Origin: Saccharomonospora piscinae
GTDB taxonomy: Bacteria; Actinomycetota; Actinomycetes; Mycobacteriales; Pseudonocardiaceae
Assembly: GCF_005862235.1 (NCBI RefSeq)
Contig: NZ_VCEK01000003.1
Coordinates: forward strand, 328,480 to 392,479
DNA: 64,000 nt
Direction of reading: 5' to 3'
Position 1 is the first letter of the stretch; the number at the start of each line of letters is the position of its first letter. Positions 26,999 to 34,893 of this stretch are shown in pieces. A model generated the notes under the pieces. It saw nothing but the letters and a program-made list of their open reading frames with translations. It was not told the DNA's origin and ran no database searches. Made by a program: the position numbers and the translations under genes.

Positions 26999-28704
26999 CA
27001 GTTCGTCCTCTCCCACTCGTCGCCGATCGCCGACACCAGCAGCGCGAACGACGTCGCACCGGGGTCGGCGTAGCCCTTGCTGCGTTGCGCGAGCCGCGCC
27101 GCCCTGCCCTTCGTGGGCGCCAGCTCGGCCGTGTCGGCGGCAGCGCGGACCGCCTGTGCCGCCGCCTCCCGCCACGCCCGCACGACGCCGGACCCCGCGT
27201 GCTCGCGCAGGGCGAGGCGGAACGGTTCGATGGCGTCGAGCATCGTCTTGTCGCCGGGTTCCGCTCCGCCGAGCTCGACGAACGCCGCGGCGGCCCGGTC
27301 GACGGCGTCGGCCACGGCGGCCGCCGTGATGTCGCCGTCCAGCCCGGCGCCCGTCTCGGCGAGCAGCACGCCGTAGAGCGCACCGGACGCTCCGCCCGCC
27401 GCGTCGGCGAACGCCGTGCCCGCGGTGAGCAGCGCGCCGGAGACACCGGCCCCGGCCGCCTCGGCGGCGCGAGCGGCCGTGACCGCCGCCCGCATGCCTC
27501 GCGTCATGCCCAGTCCGTGATCACCGTCCGCCGCCACCGCGTCGAGCCTGCCCAGCTCGTGCTCGTTCGCCTCGATCCGCGCAAGACCGGCGGTGAGCAG
27601 CCGATCGACGACTCCGGCGGTGCCGGGTCCCTCGGGCCTGTCCAGTGCGTCATCCACTGTGGAGACCGGTGCGACGGTGGCGAGCGTGGCGCCACCACTG
27701 CGGTAGGCGGGTGTGTCGCACGGGGCGGCATACAGCGGGGCGAGTTCGTCGTCGAGCGCGAGCACCGTGAGCGAGACCCCCGCCATGTCGAGCGACGTCA
27801 CGAACTCGCCCACCTCGGTGTGCAGGGGGTTGAGTCCGTGACCGGCCAGTCGCTCGTGAACTCGCTTGTACAACACGAACATGTCCTCGTACTTCGTGTT
27901 GCCGAGACCGTTGAGCAGCACCGCGAGTCTGCCGTCCCCCTGCGACGGCAGCTCGGGAAGCAGGCCGTCGACGAGTGCGTCGGCCACGCCGACCGCGTCG
28001 AGCCTCGGCACCGTCCGCACCCCGGGCTCCCCGTGGATGCCCAGCCCCAGCTCCATCGTGGTCTCGTCGACCGTGAACAGCGGCTCGCTCGCGCCGGGCA
28101 GCGTGCAGCCGTCGAACGCCACGCCGAAGGTGCGGGTCGCGTCGTTGGCCCTGCCCGCGAGTGCCGCGACGGCGTCGAGGTCGTCGCCGCGCTCGGCGGC
28201 GGCGCCCGCCACCTTGAACACCATGAAGTCACCCGCGACACCGCGGCGGCGCTGCGGGGCGTCGGCCGGGCCGCTGGCCACGTCGTCGGTCACCAGCACG
28301 GTGCGGGAGTCGATCCCCTCGGCCGCCAGCCGCCGCGCGGCGAGGCCGAAATGCAGGACGTCGCCCTGGTAGTTGCCGTAGGAGAACAGCACACCGGCGC
28401 CGCCGTCGGCCTCGCGGGCGGTGCGGTACACCTGCTCCGCGCTCGGGCTCGTGAACACGTCGCCCACCACGGCTCCGGTCGCGAGGCCACGCCCGACCAG
28501 GCCCGCGAAGGCGGGGTAGTGACCGCAACCGCCGCCGATCACGACCGCCACCCTGCCCCGCTCCGGCGCGTGCCGGGCGAGAACGCCATAGGCGCCGGGC
28601 ACCTTGCGTACCGTCCGGCCGTAGGCACCGGCGAAGCCGTCGAGCCAGTCGCGTTTGAAGGTCTCGGCCCTGCCGAGCGTGCGCGGGGGACGTGGGGACG
28701 TCAT
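26998..28704 (-). CDS. dihydroxyacetone/erythrulose kinase, fused DhaK-DhaL
   Basis: A 568-residue ATP-dependent single-chain kinase. The DhaK half (about 1-335) has GGGCGHYPAF (57-66) and the substrate-binding His224 in LGIHGEPG, which forms a hemiaminal with ketoses. The DhaL half (about 385-568) has the magnesium-binding DAVAADGDHGLGMTRG. GHYPAF instead of the GHEP of classical DhaK is, as I recall, a feature of the erythrulose kinases. It overlaps the HAD gene by four bases and the RpiB gene by one. Dihydroxyacetone remains an alternative substrate. Confidence 0.9.
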   Translation of the reverse strand: MTSPRPPRTLGRAETFKRDWLDGFAGAYGRTVRKVPGAYGVLARHAPERGRVAVVIGGGCGHYPAFAGLVGRGLATGAVVGDVFTSPSAEQVYRTAREADGGAGVLFSYGNYQGDVLHFGLAARRLAAEGIDSRTVLVTDDVASGPADAPQRRRGVAGDFMVFKVAGAAAERGDDLDAVAALAGRANDATRTFGVAFDGCTLPGASEPLFTVDETTMELGLGIHGEPGVRTVPRLDAVGVADALVDGLLPELPSQGDGRLAVLLNGLGNTKYEDMFVLYKRVHERLAGHGLNPLHTEVGEFVTSLDMAGVSLTVLALDDELAPLYAAPCDTPAYRSGGATLATVAPVSTVDDALDRPEGPGTAGVVDRLLTAGLARIEANEHELGRLDAVAADGDHGLGMTRGMRAAVTAARAAEAAGAGVSGALLTAGTAFADAAGGASGALYGVLLAETGAGLDGDITAAAVADAVDRAAAAFVELGGAEPGDKTMLDAIEPFRLALREHAGSGVVRAWREAAAQAVRAAADTAELAPTKGRAARLAQRSKGYADPGATSFALLVSAIGDEWERTN

Positions 28705-29411
28705 GCCGGCCTCCCCGCGGTGGTGTCGGTGGTGTCCGTGGTGTCCGCGCCGTCGCGCAGCGAGTCGAGCAGGATGCGGCGCACGGTGTCGTTGCTGTCG
28801 GCCACGCTGTCCGCGAGCGCGAGCGCGTCGGGTTTGGGGGGATAGCCGCGGTTGGGCAGCGCGACGACGGTGAGCCCGGCCGCGGCGGCGGCCCGGATGC
28901 CGTTGCTGGAGTCCTCGACGCCGAGGCAGTCCGCGCCACTGTGGCCGAGCCGGGATGCCGCCTCCAGGTACACGTCCGGACTCGGCTTGCCGCGCGGCAC
29001 CTCGGCGCTGGACACGGTGGCCGTGAAGTGCTCGGTGAGCGAGTACGCCGCGAGCACGGCGTCGATGACGGTGCGCGGTGCCGACGACGCGAGGGCGACC
29101 GGCGCCACGGCGCTGACCTCGGTGACCATCGCCGCCGCGCCGGGCAGCAGCGGAGCCCGGCCGTCACCGATCGCCGCGATCATCCCGCCGACGACGGCGC
29201 GCTCGACCTGTGCCGCCGTCTCGTCCGTGCCGCTGCGGCGCGCGAGGTAGGCGGCCCACTCGGGGGCGCTCATGCCCTGGACCGTGGAGGTGTCCTCCGG
29301 GGTCCATTCGACGCCGTACCTCGCCGCGTAGGCGACCCAGTTCTCCTCCCACAGGTGTTCGCTGTCGACCAGGACACCGTCCATGTCGAACACCACCGCG
29401 GCGAGTGCCAT
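28701..29411 (-). CDS. HAD-family sugar-phosphate phosphatase/phosphoglucomutase-like
   Basis: A 236-residue HAD subfamily IA hydrolase: VVFDMDGVLVDSE (nucleophile Asp, about 6-18), LASSAPRTVID (motif 2 Ser), GKPSPDVYLEAA (motif 3 Lys) and GVEDSSNGIRAA (motif 4). The small helical cap after motif 1 is typical of beta-phosphoglucomutase/2-deoxyglucose-6-phosphatase relatives. First gene of the minus-strand catabolic operon, divergent from the DeoR gene. The C-terminus has a short DTTDTTDTT run from a tandem coding repeat. Confidence 0.9.
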   Translation of the reverse strand: MALAAVVFDMDGVLVDSEHLWEENWVAYAARYGVEWTPEDTSTVQGMSAPEWAAYLARRSGTDETAAQVERAVVGGMIAAIGDGRAPLLPGAAAMVTEVSAVAPVALASSAPRTVIDAVLAAYSLTEHFTATVSSAEVPRGKPSPDVYLEAASRLGHSGADCLGVEDSSNGIRAAAAAGLTVVALPNRGYPPKPDALALADSVADSNDTVRRILLDSLRDGADTTDTTDTTAGRPA

Positions 29412-29439
29412 CGAATCACAGCCCCTTTCACACGATCGC

Positions 29440-29452
29440 TGTTAAATTAACA
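29440..29452. promoter_or_regulatory. DeoR operator, catabolic operon/deoR divergent gap
   Basis: A perfect 13-bp palindrome, TGTTAAATTAACA, 29 bp before the HAD gene. It shares GTTAA-N-TTAAC with the site before the permease. AT-rich sequence is exceptional in this genome. Confidence 0.82.
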
Positions 29453-29549
29453 CCCCGTCTCGGGAAATGTAACTCCCCGATGTGGGTGGAGTCGTGGGGA
29501 GTCGGGGCGGAGCGGGCCTCCCGGCCGCGGGAGGTGTCAGACTTTGCCC

Positions 29550-30338
29550 ATGAGCAGTGAGATGTCCGGTACCACTCGGAACCGCCAGGTGCGCCAGCAG
29601 CGCATCACGGACTTCGTCATCGACCACGGCTCGGCCGCCGTCGCCGAACTGGTCCGGCTCACCGGCGTCAGCCACATGACGGTCCACCGCGACATCGACG
29701 ACCTCGCGCGGCGCGGGGTGGTTCGCAAGTTCCGCGGGGGCGTGTCGGCGCTGCCGTCCACGGTGTTCGAGAGCAATTCCGAGTACCGGCTCAGCGCGCA
29801 CCTCGACGCCAAGGCGGCCATCGCGCGGAGTGCCGCGGCACTCGTCGAGCCGGGGATGTCGGTGTTGCTGGACGACTCCACGACCGCGTTGCAGCTGGCC
29901 AGGCTGCTGCCCGACCTCGCGCCGCTGACGGTGGCCACCAACTACCTGCGGGCGATCGACGTGCTGAAGAACGTGGAGGATCTGCGGCTGATCTGCATCG
30001 GGGGCGACTACTCCCGCACACACGACTCCTTCCTCGGGATGCCGTGCCTGGAGACCATCGAGCGCATCACGGTCGACGTGGCGTTCCTGTCGACCTCCGC
30101 GATGAACGTCTCCATGACCTTCCATCAGGAACCCGAGATCGTCCTGGTCAAGCGGGCGATGCTGGAGTCGGCCGAGACCCGGGTGCTGTTGATGGACTCC
30201 AGCAAGATGCCGCGCGCCGCGCTGCACCGGCTGGCCCCCGTCACCGACTACGACCGGCTGATCGTCGATTCCGGTGTGGACGGAGCGCTGGTGAAGGAGC
30301 TGGAGGAGCGCGTCCCGGTCGAGGTCGCTCCGCTGTAA
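29550..30338 (+). CDS. DeoR-family transcriptional regulator
   Basis: A 262-residue sugar-operon repressor. The N-terminal winged helix (about 10-65) has QRITDFVIDHGSAAVAELVRLTGVSHMTVHRDIDDLARRG, with MTVHRD as recognition helix, and the C-terminal DeoRC domain has VLLDDSTTALQLARLL and LLMDSSKMPRAAL, which binds phosphorylated sugars. ATG at 29550 is given; an in-frame TTG at 29544 has better spacing from GGGAGG and may be the true start. It stands between the divergent catabolic operon and the permease, both with matching palindromes. Confidence 0.92.
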   Translation: MSSEMSGTTRNRQVRQQRITDFVIDHGSAAVAELVRLTGVSHMTVHRDIDDLARRGVVRKFRGGVSALPSTVFESNSEYRLSAHLDAKAAIARSAAALVEPGMSVLLDDSTTALQLARLLPDLAPLTVATNYLRAIDVLKNVEDLRLICIGGDYSRTHDSFLGMPCLETIERITVDVAFLSTSAMNVSMTFHQEPEIVLVKRAMLESAETRVLLMDSSKMPRAALHRLAPVTDYDRLIVDSGVDGALVKELEERVPVEVAPL

Positions 30339-30376
30339 CGATTCAGTGAGCAGGAAAGTCGTCGTAACATCTTGCG

Positions 30377-30389
30377 CGTTAACTTAACG
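30377..30389. promoter_or_regulatory. DeoR operator before polyol permease
   Basis: A perfect palindrome, CGTTAACTTAACG, 39 bp before the permease ATG and after the deoR stop. It has the same GTTAA-N-TTAAC core as 29440-29452, so permease and catabolic genes are probably co-regulated. Confidence 0.82.
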
Positions 30390-30427
30390 GCCAGCATGAT
30401 GCTTCCGTCTTGAGTACGGAGGCGTTC

Positions 30428-31786
30428 ATGGTTTCAACGACGACACCACGGTCCGACCGGCCCGGTGGCTCCCTGGCCCGGTTGCTGGACCGCTGGGGGC
30501 TTCCCGCGCCCCTGCTGCTCGGCTACGTCGGCCTGCTGCTGTTCATGATCGGCGACGGCGTCGAGTCGGGCTTCATCGCACCGTTCATCGCCGACAACGG
30601 CGCGGGCACGGAGGTCCGCGCCTCCTACGTGATCACCGTGTACGGCGTCGCGGTGATGCTGGCGTCCTGGCTCTCCGGTGCCCTCTCCGAACTGTGGGGC
30701 CCACGCCGGGTGATGCTCGTCGGGCTCGTCATCTGGCTGGTCTTCGACGCGCTGTTCCTCGCCGTCGCCGTGGCGGGCGAGAACTACACCCTCATGCTCG
30801 TGTTCTACGGCATCCGAGGGTTCGGCTATCCGATGTTCGCCTTCGGCTTCCTGGTGTGGATCACCGCCGTGGCCCCCGTCGCGAGGCTCGGCGCGGCTGT
30901 CGGCTGGTTCTACTTCGCGTTCACCGGCGGGCTGCCCACCCTGGGCTCCCTGGTCGCGAGCTTCACCAATCCGGTGCTGGGGCAGTACGGCACGCTTTGG
31001 CTCTCGGTCGGCATCCTCGCTCTCGGCGGGCTGGTCTGCCTGCTGGGCGTGCGGGAGCGCACGGGCTTCCAGCCGCTCGCGCCCCCGGACGTCAAGCCGG
31101 TGCAGAGTCTCATGTCGAGCCTGTCCATCGCCTGGAAGAAGCCCAGGGTCGGCGTCGGCATGCTCGTGCGGGTCATCAACACCGCCCCCGAGTTCGGCAT
31201 GCTGGTGTTCTTCCCGACGATCTTCAGCCACCAGATCGGCTTCGGGGAGAGTCGCTGGCTGCTGCTGGTCTCCGTCATCTACGGCACGAACATCTTCTTC
31301 AACCTGATCTTCGGTGTGCTCAGTGACCGGATCGGGTGGCAGACGACGATCTTCTGGTTCGGTGCGGTCGGCTGTGCGATCTCGGTCCTGTTGCTCTACT
31401 TCGTGCCGGTCCACCTGGGCGCGGACTACTACTGGGTCGCGCTGCTCGTGGGCGCGCTCTACGGCGCGACGCTCGCCGGGTTCGTGCCGATCTCCGCGCT
31501 GCTGCCCTCGCTCGCACCCGACAACAAGGGCGGTGCGATGGCACTGCTCAACCTGGGTGCCGGCGCGGCCACGTTCGTGGGCCCGGCGATCGTCAGCCTG
31601 TTCCTCGGACCGGCGGGCGCGGCGGGAGTTGTGATCATCTTCGCCGCGCTCTACGTGGCCGCCGCGGTCATGACGCGCTTTCTGGTCCTGCCCGAAGTGG
31701 CCAAGAGAGCCGCCGAGCACGACGAAAGCCTCACCGAGGTCGCGGACACGACGGCGGCGCCGCCGGAGCGACCGGCCCCCACCTGA
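30428..31786 (+). CDS. polyol permease, major facilitator superfamily
   Basis: A 452-residue 12-helix MFS transporter. The segment GLPAPLLLGYVGLLLFMIGDGVE and later FYGIRGFGYPMFAFGFLVW, GTLWLSVGILALGG, RVINTAPEFGMLVF and NKGGAMALLNLGAGAATFVGPAI match what I recall of the ribitol/D-arabinitol permeases (RbtT/DalT). It probably imports a pentitol or tetritol by proton symport. ATG at 30428 has GGAGG five bases upstream; a TTG six codons earlier is less likely. It is preceded by a DeoR-type operator and followed by a strong terminator. Confidence 0.88.
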   Translation: MVSTTTPRSDRPGGSLARLLDRWGLPAPLLLGYVGLLLFMIGDGVESGFIAPFIADNGAGTEVRASYVITVYGVAVMLASWLSGALSELWGPRRVMLVGLVIWLVFDALFLAVAVAGENYTLMLVFYGIRGFGYPMFAFGFLVWITAVAPVARLGAAVGWFYFAFTGGLPTLGSLVASFTNPVLGQYGTLWLSVGILALGGLVCLLGVRERTGFQPLAPPDVKPVQSLMSSLSIAWKKPRVGVGMLVRVINTAPEFGMLVFFPTIFSHQIGFGESRWLLLVSVIYGTNIFFNLIFGVLSDRIGWQTTIFWFGAVGCAISVLLLYFVPVHLGADYYWVALLVGALYGATLAGFVPISALLPSLAPDNKGGAMALLNLGAGAATFVGPAIVSLFLGPAGAAGVVIIFAALYVAAAVMTRFLVLPEVAKRAAEHDESLTEVADTTAAPPERPAPT

Positions 31787-31792
31787 GGGTCC

Positions 31793-31836
31793 CAGGGCCA
31801 CGGCGGTCGCGGGTCGTCCCGGCCGCCGTGGCCCTG
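31793..31836 (+). terminator. terminator after polyol permease
   Basis: A perfect 14-bp stem (31793-31806 with 31823-31836) with a 16-base GC-rich loop begins seven bases after the stop. There is no T-tract. Confidence 0.8.
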
Positions 31837-32150
31837 TCCAACCCGCTTGACGGGTCCACGTCCCCGGCGATTCAATATCGGTGTGCCAGGCGACCTGGGC
31901 AGCAGTCCGGGTGGTGGGGCACATCGATTGGTCCTGGGGAGGATGCCGTGACGTCTTCGTACACTGCGGGTCTCTGCTGACCTGACGCGCTCGCGCGTCG
32001 CCCCTCACTCCCCGCGTTCCGGCCGCCGGTCCTGTGTTCACCGTGCCCGCCGACATGCCGCGGGGTGCGCCGCGCGCCGCCGTTTCGACACTCCACAGTC
32101 ATCGGTCAGCACCGCGCGTCGCCGCGCGGGCACACCCGCGAAGAGGACCC
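31837..32150 (+). promoter_or_regulatory. structured leader region before nitroreductase-hemerythrin gene
   Basis: No long gene lies in these 314 bases. TTGACG at 31847-31852 could be a -35 box, with TTCAAT/CAATAT at 31871-31878 as a -10. The RNA that follows has TGTGCC (31882-31887) pairing with GGCACA (31918-31923), enclosing AGG-CGA-CCT. Then come GGGGAGG, a 10-codon ORF (31948-31980) and directly after it a GACGCG-CTCG-CGCGTC hairpin (31983-31998). The remaining 150 bases to the ATG show only a Shine-Dalgarno (GAGGA). The layout resembles an attenuation leader. Confidence 0.45.
31948..31980 (+). CDS. 10-codon upstream ORF (possible leader peptide)
   Basis: GTG at 31948 lies five bases after a perfect GGGGAGG and opens a 10-residue frame, MTSSYTAGLC, then TGA. 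The last codon is TGC (Cys), next to a hairpin two bases after the stop. Cys-ending short ORFs are known as cysteine-responsive attenuators in mycobacteria, but those have several Cys codons; here there is one. Not recognised. Confidence 0.4.
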   Translation: MTSSYTAGLC

Positions 32151-32990
32151 ATGCCACACACTGCGAACCAGCACGTCATCGCCCAGTTCCGCGCCCACGA
32201 CGGCGAGGTCGGCGGCCCGTTCACCGGAGCACGCCTCCTGCTGCTCACCACGACGGGGGCCCGGAGCGGAGCACCACACACCGTCCCGCTCGGCTACCTG
32301 CACGACGGACAGGGCGCCACGCTCGTCATCGGATCGGCGGCGGGAGCGCCGCACCACCCGGCCTGGTACCACAACCTTCTGGCCGAGCCCCGGGTCACCG
32401 TGGAGACCGGCGCGTTCACCTACGAGGCCGAGGCCGAGGTGCTGCGCGGGTCCGACCGGGACGAGGCCTTCGCCCGCGCCGTCGAAGCCGATCCGGCCTG
32501 GGGCGAGTACCAGGCCGCCACGAGCCGGGTCCTCCCGGTGGTCCGGCTGCGGCCCGTACGCGCCGTGACCGTCGAGCGCACCTGGGGACAGCAGACGAAG
32601 CTCATCCACGACGTGTTCCGCCGGGAGATGGCCCTCGTCCGGGCCGAGGTCGCCCACTCCGGTCCCGGGCTCGGCGCGCAGCTGCGCATCAACTGCCTCA
32701 CGCTGTGCCAGGGACTGCGGCATCACCACACCGGGGAGGACGAGGGGACGTTTCCCGTCGTCGAAACGCATCATCCGGAACTCGCTCCGGCACTGCGGCG
32801 GCTGCGCGCCGAACACGAGACCCTCGCCCGGTTGCTGGGCGAACTGGAGGACGTCCTGCGGGGCGACACCGGATCGGACGAGGTGCGGGCGCGGGTCGAC
32901 GACCTCACCCACCGGGTCGAAGCGCATCTCGACTGGGAGGAAGAGCAGTTGCTGACGGTGCTGGACGGACTCACCGATCTCGACGAGTGA
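32151..32990 (+). CDS. Ddn-type deazaflavin nitroreductase fused to hemerythrin
   Basis: A 279-residue fusion. Residues 1-135 are an F420-dependent nitroreductase/quinone reductase (DUF385, Ddn-like) domain: GGPFTGARLLLLTTTGARSGAPHTVPLGYL and APHHPAWYHNLLAEPRVTVE. Residues 150-279 are a hemerythrin-like four-helix domain with diiron-type ligands: CQGLRHHHTGEDEGTFPVV, LRAEHETLARLL and VEAHLDWEEEQLL. It could couple an F420H2 reductase to an oxygen or NO-sensing diiron site (inference). ATG at 32151 has GAGGA upstream and starts the first domain. Confidence 0.88.
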   Translation: MPHTANQHVIAQFRAHDGEVGGPFTGARLLLLTTTGARSGAPHTVPLGYLHDGQGATLVIGSAAGAPHHPAWYHNLLAEPRVTVETGAFTYEAEAEVLRGSDRDEAFARAVEADPAWGEYQAATSRVLPVVRLRPVRAVTVERTWGQQTKLIHDVFRREMALVRAEVAHSGPGLGAQLRINCLTLCQGLRHHHTGEDEGTFPVVETHHPELAPALRRLRAEHETLARLLGELEDVLRGDTGSDEVRARVDDLTHRVEAHLDWEEEQLLTVLDGLTDLDE

Positions 32991-33038
32991 CCGTCCGTCA
33001 CCCGACGGCACGGGCGCCGCGCCGCTACCGTGACCTGC

Positions 33039-33971
33039 ATGGGCACGGACGACGCGGTCGAGCTCGACGTCGGCGGCCGCACGGTGCGCCTCACCCATCC
33101 CGGCCGGGTGTACTTCCCGGCGCGAGGCGAGACGAAGCTCGACCTCGCCCGGTACTACCTGGCCGTGGGTGAGGGCATCGTGCGGGCGCTGTACGAGCGG
33201 CCCTGCATGATGCACCGCTTTCCGTCGGGAGTCGCGGGGGAGAAGGTGCACCAGAAGCGCGTGCCGCGCGGGGCGCCGCCCTGGCTGGAGACCGTGCGGG
33301 TGCACTTTCCCCGCTACGACCGCACCGCCGACGAACTCTGCGTCACCGAACTCGCACACGTGCTGTGGGCCGTGCAGATGTCGACGGTGGAGTTTCACCC
33401 CTGGAACTCCCGTCGCGCGGACACCGAACGGCCCGACGAGTGGCGGATCGACCTCGACCCGATGCCCGAGTGCGGGCTCGACCGCGTGCGGCGGGTGGCA
33501 CACGTGGCCCACGAGGTCCTGACCGAGTTGGGGATGCGGGGCTGGCCGAAGACCTCGGGCGGCCGAGGGCTGCACATCTTCGTGCGCATCGAGCCACGCT
33601 GGGACTTCGCCGACGTGCGCCGCGCGGCGCACGCCTTCGCTGTGGAGGTCGAGCGACGCGCACCCGCCGACGTGACCACGCGCTGGTGGCGCCGGGACCG
33701 TGATCCGGCCGCGGTGTTCGTGGACTACAACCAGAACGCCCGCGACCACACCGTCGCCGCCGCGTACTCGGTGCGCGGCGTGCCCGAGGCGACCGTGTCC
33801 ACTCCGCTGCGGTGGGACGAGGTCGACGACGTCCATCCCCGTGACTGCACCATCGAGACCGTGCCCGCTCGATTCGCGGAGCTGGGTGACGTACACCAGG
33901 ATATTGATCACCTCGCCCATCCGCTGGACGAGCTGCTGGCGTGGGCCGACCGCGACGGACTCGATACCTGA
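33039..33971 (+). CDS. LigD-type NHEJ polymerase (PolDom)
   Basis: A 310-residue stand-alone archaeo-eukaryotic primase-type polymerase, as in the polymerase domain of LigD, which fills and extends DNA ends during Ku-dependent joining. Seen are FPARGETKLDLARYY, HRFPSGVAGEKVHQKR, the metal-binding DLDP (WRIDLDPMPE), SGGRGLHIFVRI, and DYNQNARDHTVAAAYSVRG. No ligase or nuclease domain is attached and no ku gene is in the window. ATG at 33039 has TACCGT seven bases upstream and no Shine-Dalgarno, suggesting a leaderless message. Actinomycetes often carry several such paralogues. Confidence 0.93.
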   Translation: MGTDDAVELDVGGRTVRLTHPGRVYFPARGETKLDLARYYLAVGEGIVRALYERPCMMHRFPSGVAGEKVHQKRVPRGAPPWLETVRVHFPRYDRTADELCVTELAHVLWAVQMSTVEFHPWNSRRADTERPDEWRIDLDPMPECGLDRVRRVAHVAHEVLTELGMRGWPKTSGGRGLHIFVRIEPRWDFADVRRAAHAFAVEVERRAPADVTTRWWRRDRDPAAVFVDYNQNARDHTVAAAYSVRGVPEATVSTPLRWDEVDDVHPRDCTIETVPARFAELGDVHQDIDHLAHPLDELLAWADRDGLDT

Positions 33972-33985
33972 CGGAAGGGCTCGCC

Positions 33986-34771
33986 ATGGGAACCGATCGC
34001 CGGCCGGGCCGCGCGGACGCCGTTCGCGCCGCGGCGGTGCTGCTCGCCGCCGTCCTGCAGATCGTGGCCGGTGCTCTCGGTGGCACGGGCGCGTACGGCG
34101 AACCGATCGGTACCGTCGCCAACTCGTATCCGCATCCGCTGCTTCCCGCGGGGACGGCCTTCGCGATCTGGTCGGTGATCTACGTCTGGATCGTGGCGCT
34201 GGCGGTGCGCCAGGCACTGCCGGGACAGCGATCGCGGGCACTGCACCGCGCGACCGGATGGTGGCTGGTGGCCGCCGGTGTGCTGAACGCCGCCTGGGTG
34301 CTCACGTTCGGCCAGCGGTGGGCGTTGGTCGCGCAGGTGGTGATCGTGGCGCTGCTCGTCTGCCTGGGGGCGGCGCTGGCGCGAGCGAGCCGGATACCCG
34401 CCGAAGGATGGGCCGACCGGCTGCTGACCCAGGGCGCGATCGCCTTCTACACGGGCTGGGTCGCCGTGGCGACGATGGTGGGAGCCGTCACGACCGCGGT
34501 CAGTCTCGACGCGCTCGTGAACGCCGGGGTGGCGGTCGCGGTACTGCTGGTCGCGGCCGTCGGGCTGGCCTGGGCCGCGACGTCCGCCGACGCCGTCCTC
34601 TTCTTCGCGGCGCCGGTGTTGTGGGCGCTGTTCTGGATCGGTGAGGCGACCGGTGACACGGCGGTGCGGGTCGTGGTGGCGGTGGTGGCGGCCGTCGTGG
34701 TGCTGGCTATCCTGCGCCGGGTGGTGGTGGCGGGGCGCTCCGCCACGCGCCGCCGCATCGTGTGGGGCTGA
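33986..34771 (+). CDS. TspO/MBR-like tryptophan-rich membrane protein
   Basis: A 261-residue polytopic protein with roughly eight membrane helices. The pattern of AFAIWSVIYVWIVALAV, ATGWWLVAAGVLNAAWVLTF and AIAFYTGWVAVATM fits the tryptophan-rich sensory protein superfamily, longer than the 150-residue classical TspO. Ligand and role are unknown; porphyrin or carotenoid-linked regulation is known for classical members. ATG at 33986 has GGAAGG seven bases upstream, 14 bases after the LigD-like stop, so the two may be co-transcribed. It is convergent with the STAS gene. Confidence 0.72.
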   Translation: MGTDRRPGRADAVRAAAVLLAAVLQIVAGALGGTGAYGEPIGTVANSYPHPLLPAGTAFAIWSVIYVWIVALAVRQALPGQRSRALHRATGWWLVAAGVLNAAWVLTFGQRWALVAQVVIVALLVCLGAALARASRIPAEGWADRLLTQGAIAFYTGWVAVATMVGAVTTAVSLDALVNAGVAVAVLLVAAVGLAWAATSADAVLFFAAPVLWALFWIGEATGDTAVRVVVAVVAAVVVLAILRRVVVAGRSATRRRIVWG

Positions 34772-34783
34772 CACTGAAGGACA

Positions 34784-34890
34784 CCGTGTCCGCAGATTAG
34801 GTAGCCGTGTCCGCACCGTGCGATGCGGATACGGCTACGCGGGCTGCGGACACGGCTACACAACTTGGGGACACGGCTACGCGGGTTGCG
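34784..34890. repeat. 21-bp constant/variable repeat array with orientation switch (cluster 3)
   Basis: Two plus-oriented units (spacers GATTAG and CCGTGC) are followed by three inverted ones (plus-oriented spacers GCCCGC, AGTTGT, ACCCGC). The switch makes a hairpin: GTAGCCGTGTCCGCA (34801-34815) pairs with TGCGGATACGGCTAC (34824-34838), 14 Watson-Crick pairs and one G-T. It lies between the convergent TspO-like and STAS genes and probably serves as terminator for both. Confidence 0.92.
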
Positions 34891-34893
34891 CGG

